Positions 63,139 through 64,000 of a stretch of DNA of 64,000 nt are shown here, piece by piece; positions within the stretch are counted from its first letter, which is position 1; every line of letters starts with the position of its first letter. The stretch comes from Anaerolineae bacterium (GTDB lineage: Bacteria; Chloroflexota; Anaerolineae; Promineifilales; Promineifilaceae): positions 1 to 64,000 of the forward strand of contig JAMLHW010000016.1 in assembly GCA_023954475.1 (NCBI GenBank), read 5' to 3'. Below the pieces are notes generated by a model. That model was given only the letters and a program-made list of their open reading frames with translations. It made no database searches and had not been told where the DNA came from. The translations under genes were made by a program, and so were the position numbers.

Positions 63139-64000
63139 ATGGCTAATCAAGCAAAAAAACCTGCGTCTGACAAGCAAAAACAATCGCGCCCTGTCATCAT
63201 TGACGGTGAAACGGTCTCTTCATCCTCTGCATCATCAACGCAAGCAGAGGATGTGACCGCCGCTGTCAGTCGCGTATTTGCGAGCCTCAAGCGGGCGACA
63301 CAAGCGACTGTTGCTGCACCGGCGCAGGTGGTGCAAGATTCATCCAGTCAACTCGTCCAATCAGCATCTGAACTGCAAAAGAAAGCGGCTAAGGCAGCGA
63401 TCAAAGCGTATTTGGCGCAGCAGGAAAACGCGAAACCGCCTGCAATCAATGCCGCCATTGAAGCTAAAGCACAAGAGCTGGTTCAAGGAACCAAGAGCAC
63501 GCTCAAGCATGTGCGTGATGCTGTTGATCCACGTGTGGTGGTGGGTGGGCTAGCTGGTTTAACGGCAGGCGAGATCGTCGGTGGTGTTGTCGGTGGCGTG
63601 GCTGGGGGCGCCGTCGCCGGGCCTGCGGGTGCGGTTGTCGGCGCGCAGGTTGTCGGATTTTCGGCTGGTATGCTCGGCCTGAAATTGGGCGCTGATGCAG
63701 TATATGACAATCTGGAAGCCAAGCGGACAAATAAGGCAAACAAAACACCCGGCGAATCGTCGCGTAAAACCAGTGTCGGCCGATTTCTGCAAATAAAAAC
63801 CGGTGAGCGCCTCGGCGAAATTGTGGGGCTGACATCCGGTGCGTCATTGGGACTGGTCATCGCCGGCCCGGCCGGTGGTTTGGTGGGCGCGGTACTTGGT
63901 GAAGCGCTCGGTGGGCACATCGGCGAAGATTTGAATCGGCCGAAATCCGACAAACAGACTCAACGACAATCAACCGGCACGATTTCGCAGTGGGTCGACC
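63139..64000 (+). CDS. Glycine-zipper membrane protein, 3' partial
   Basis: A frame opens at ATG 63139 (MANQAKKPASDKQKQSRP) and is still open at the window end, giving at least 287 residues. After a Ser/Ala/Gln-rich start there is an amphipathic helix (VSRVFASLKRATQATV), a DPRVVVGGLAGLTAGEIVGG glycine-zipper stretch that continues as GGVAGGAVAGPAGAVVGAQ, and a second zipper GLTSGASLGLVIAGPAGG. Glycine zippers pack closely in membranes and can bend or line them. It lies 60 bases after the HMA_2 gene in the same direction, so it belongs to the cluster. No exact family was recognised. Confidence 0.7.
   Translation, partial: MANQAKKPASDKQKQSRPVIIDGETVSSSSASSTQAEDVTAAVSRVFASLKRATQATVAAPAQVVQDSSSQLVQSASELQKKAAKAAIKAYLAQQENAKPPAINAAIEAKAQELVQGTKSTLKHVRDAVDPRVVVGGLAGLTAGEIVGGVVGGVAGGAVAGPAGAVVGAQVVGFSAGMLGLKLGADAVYDNLEAKRTNKANKTPGESSRKTSVGRFLQIKTGERLGEIVGLTSGASLGLVIAGPAGGLVGAVLGEALGGHIGEDLNRPKSDKQTQRQSTGTISQWVD

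Larger units (their letters stand above)
827..63943. repeat. Dispersed highly iterated palindrome TCGGCCGA / TTCGGCCGAA
   Basis: The octamer TCGGCCGA was counted by eye about 80 times across the window (first at about 827, last at about 63936), and about 40 of these are the full decamer TTCGGCCGAA. Chance expectation for an octamer in 64 kb is about one. Most copies are inside genes on either strand and in all three phases, which is why the proteins repeatedly contain Ser-Ala-Glu, Phe-Gly-Arg or Arg-Pro-(Lys/Asn). Copies seem absent from about 32.83 to 35.70 kb and sparse to 39.6 kb. Confidence 0.9.

Noticed and set aside
1-64000. tRNA or rRNA genes
   Set aside because: Intergenic regions were scanned by eye and no cloverleaf with a GGTTC-type T-loop or rRNA segment was recognised; short RNA genes could still be missed.

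Overview
The window looks like chromosomal DNA of a free-living bacterium, most likely a member of the Chloroflexota (Anaerolineae/Caldilineae type). This placement is inferred from gene content, since no rRNA is present: coenzyme-F420-type enzymes, Ala/Glu-rich lipoproteins with an 'ACG' lipobox, a gingipain-like peptidase end, META/SH3b lipoproteins, and anaerobic sulfatase maturation. The octamer TCGGCCGA (often inside the decamer TTCGGCCGAA) occurs about 80 times by eye in 64 kb, mostly inside genes and in every reading frame. It behaves like a highly iterated palindrome comparable to cyanobacterial HIP1.

Bases 1-2350 hold a peptidase C25 end, a DUF302 gene, a GNAT gene and a decayed carbon-nitrogen hydrolase. 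Bases 2349-29337 form a long plus-strand nitrogen/purine catabolism region: carbamate kinase, a GntR regulator, two carbamoyltransferases (one YgeW-like), two PLP enzymes, an F420:NADP oxidoreductase, a BMP/nucleoside ABC transporter with an embedded deaminase, two fused molybdenum hydroxylases, an FAD subunit, SsnA, an 8-oxoguanine-deaminase-like enzyme, XdhC and a luciferase-like oxidoreductase. This resembles the E. coli ygeW-ssnA-xdh region, but ygeX, ygeY, hyuA and ygfK are not seen. Three different toxin-antitoxin modules sit between its genes. One molybdenum hydroxylase keeps the fold of its N-terminal 2Fe-2S region but has lost all eight ligand cysteines.

Bases 29338-33411 encode serine metabolism: a class V aminotransferase, a short SerA and an unusual fusion of a catalytically dead SerA-like domain with a ParB/SbnI-like (free serine kinase type) domain. 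The 3' end of that fusion gene is repeated 1.78 kb downstream. Between the two copies lie a decayed gene and two tandem copies of a small palindromic element that recurs at 49.4 kb.

Bases 35347-51595 are minus-strand envelope and transport genes: a membrane phosphodiesterase, a coiled-coil membrane protein, a CtpE-like P-type ATPase, a sulfatase with its radical-SAM maturase, a HAD phosphatase, MscS, a sugar-type binding lipoprotein, an acidic protein and a META/SH3b lipoprotein.

Bases 52196-64000 are the most novel region: a plus-strand cluster with three consecutive P1B-like ATPases carrying HMA_2-type N-termini and no CPC motif. They are flanked by small membrane/HMA_2 proteins that share a W-x-x-L-(I/V)-x-(E/D)-A-(R/K) signature. 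The arrangement recalls ferrosome (fez) clusters and CtpC-PacL pairs, and a metal-handling membrane system, possibly an organelle, is the working hypothesis.
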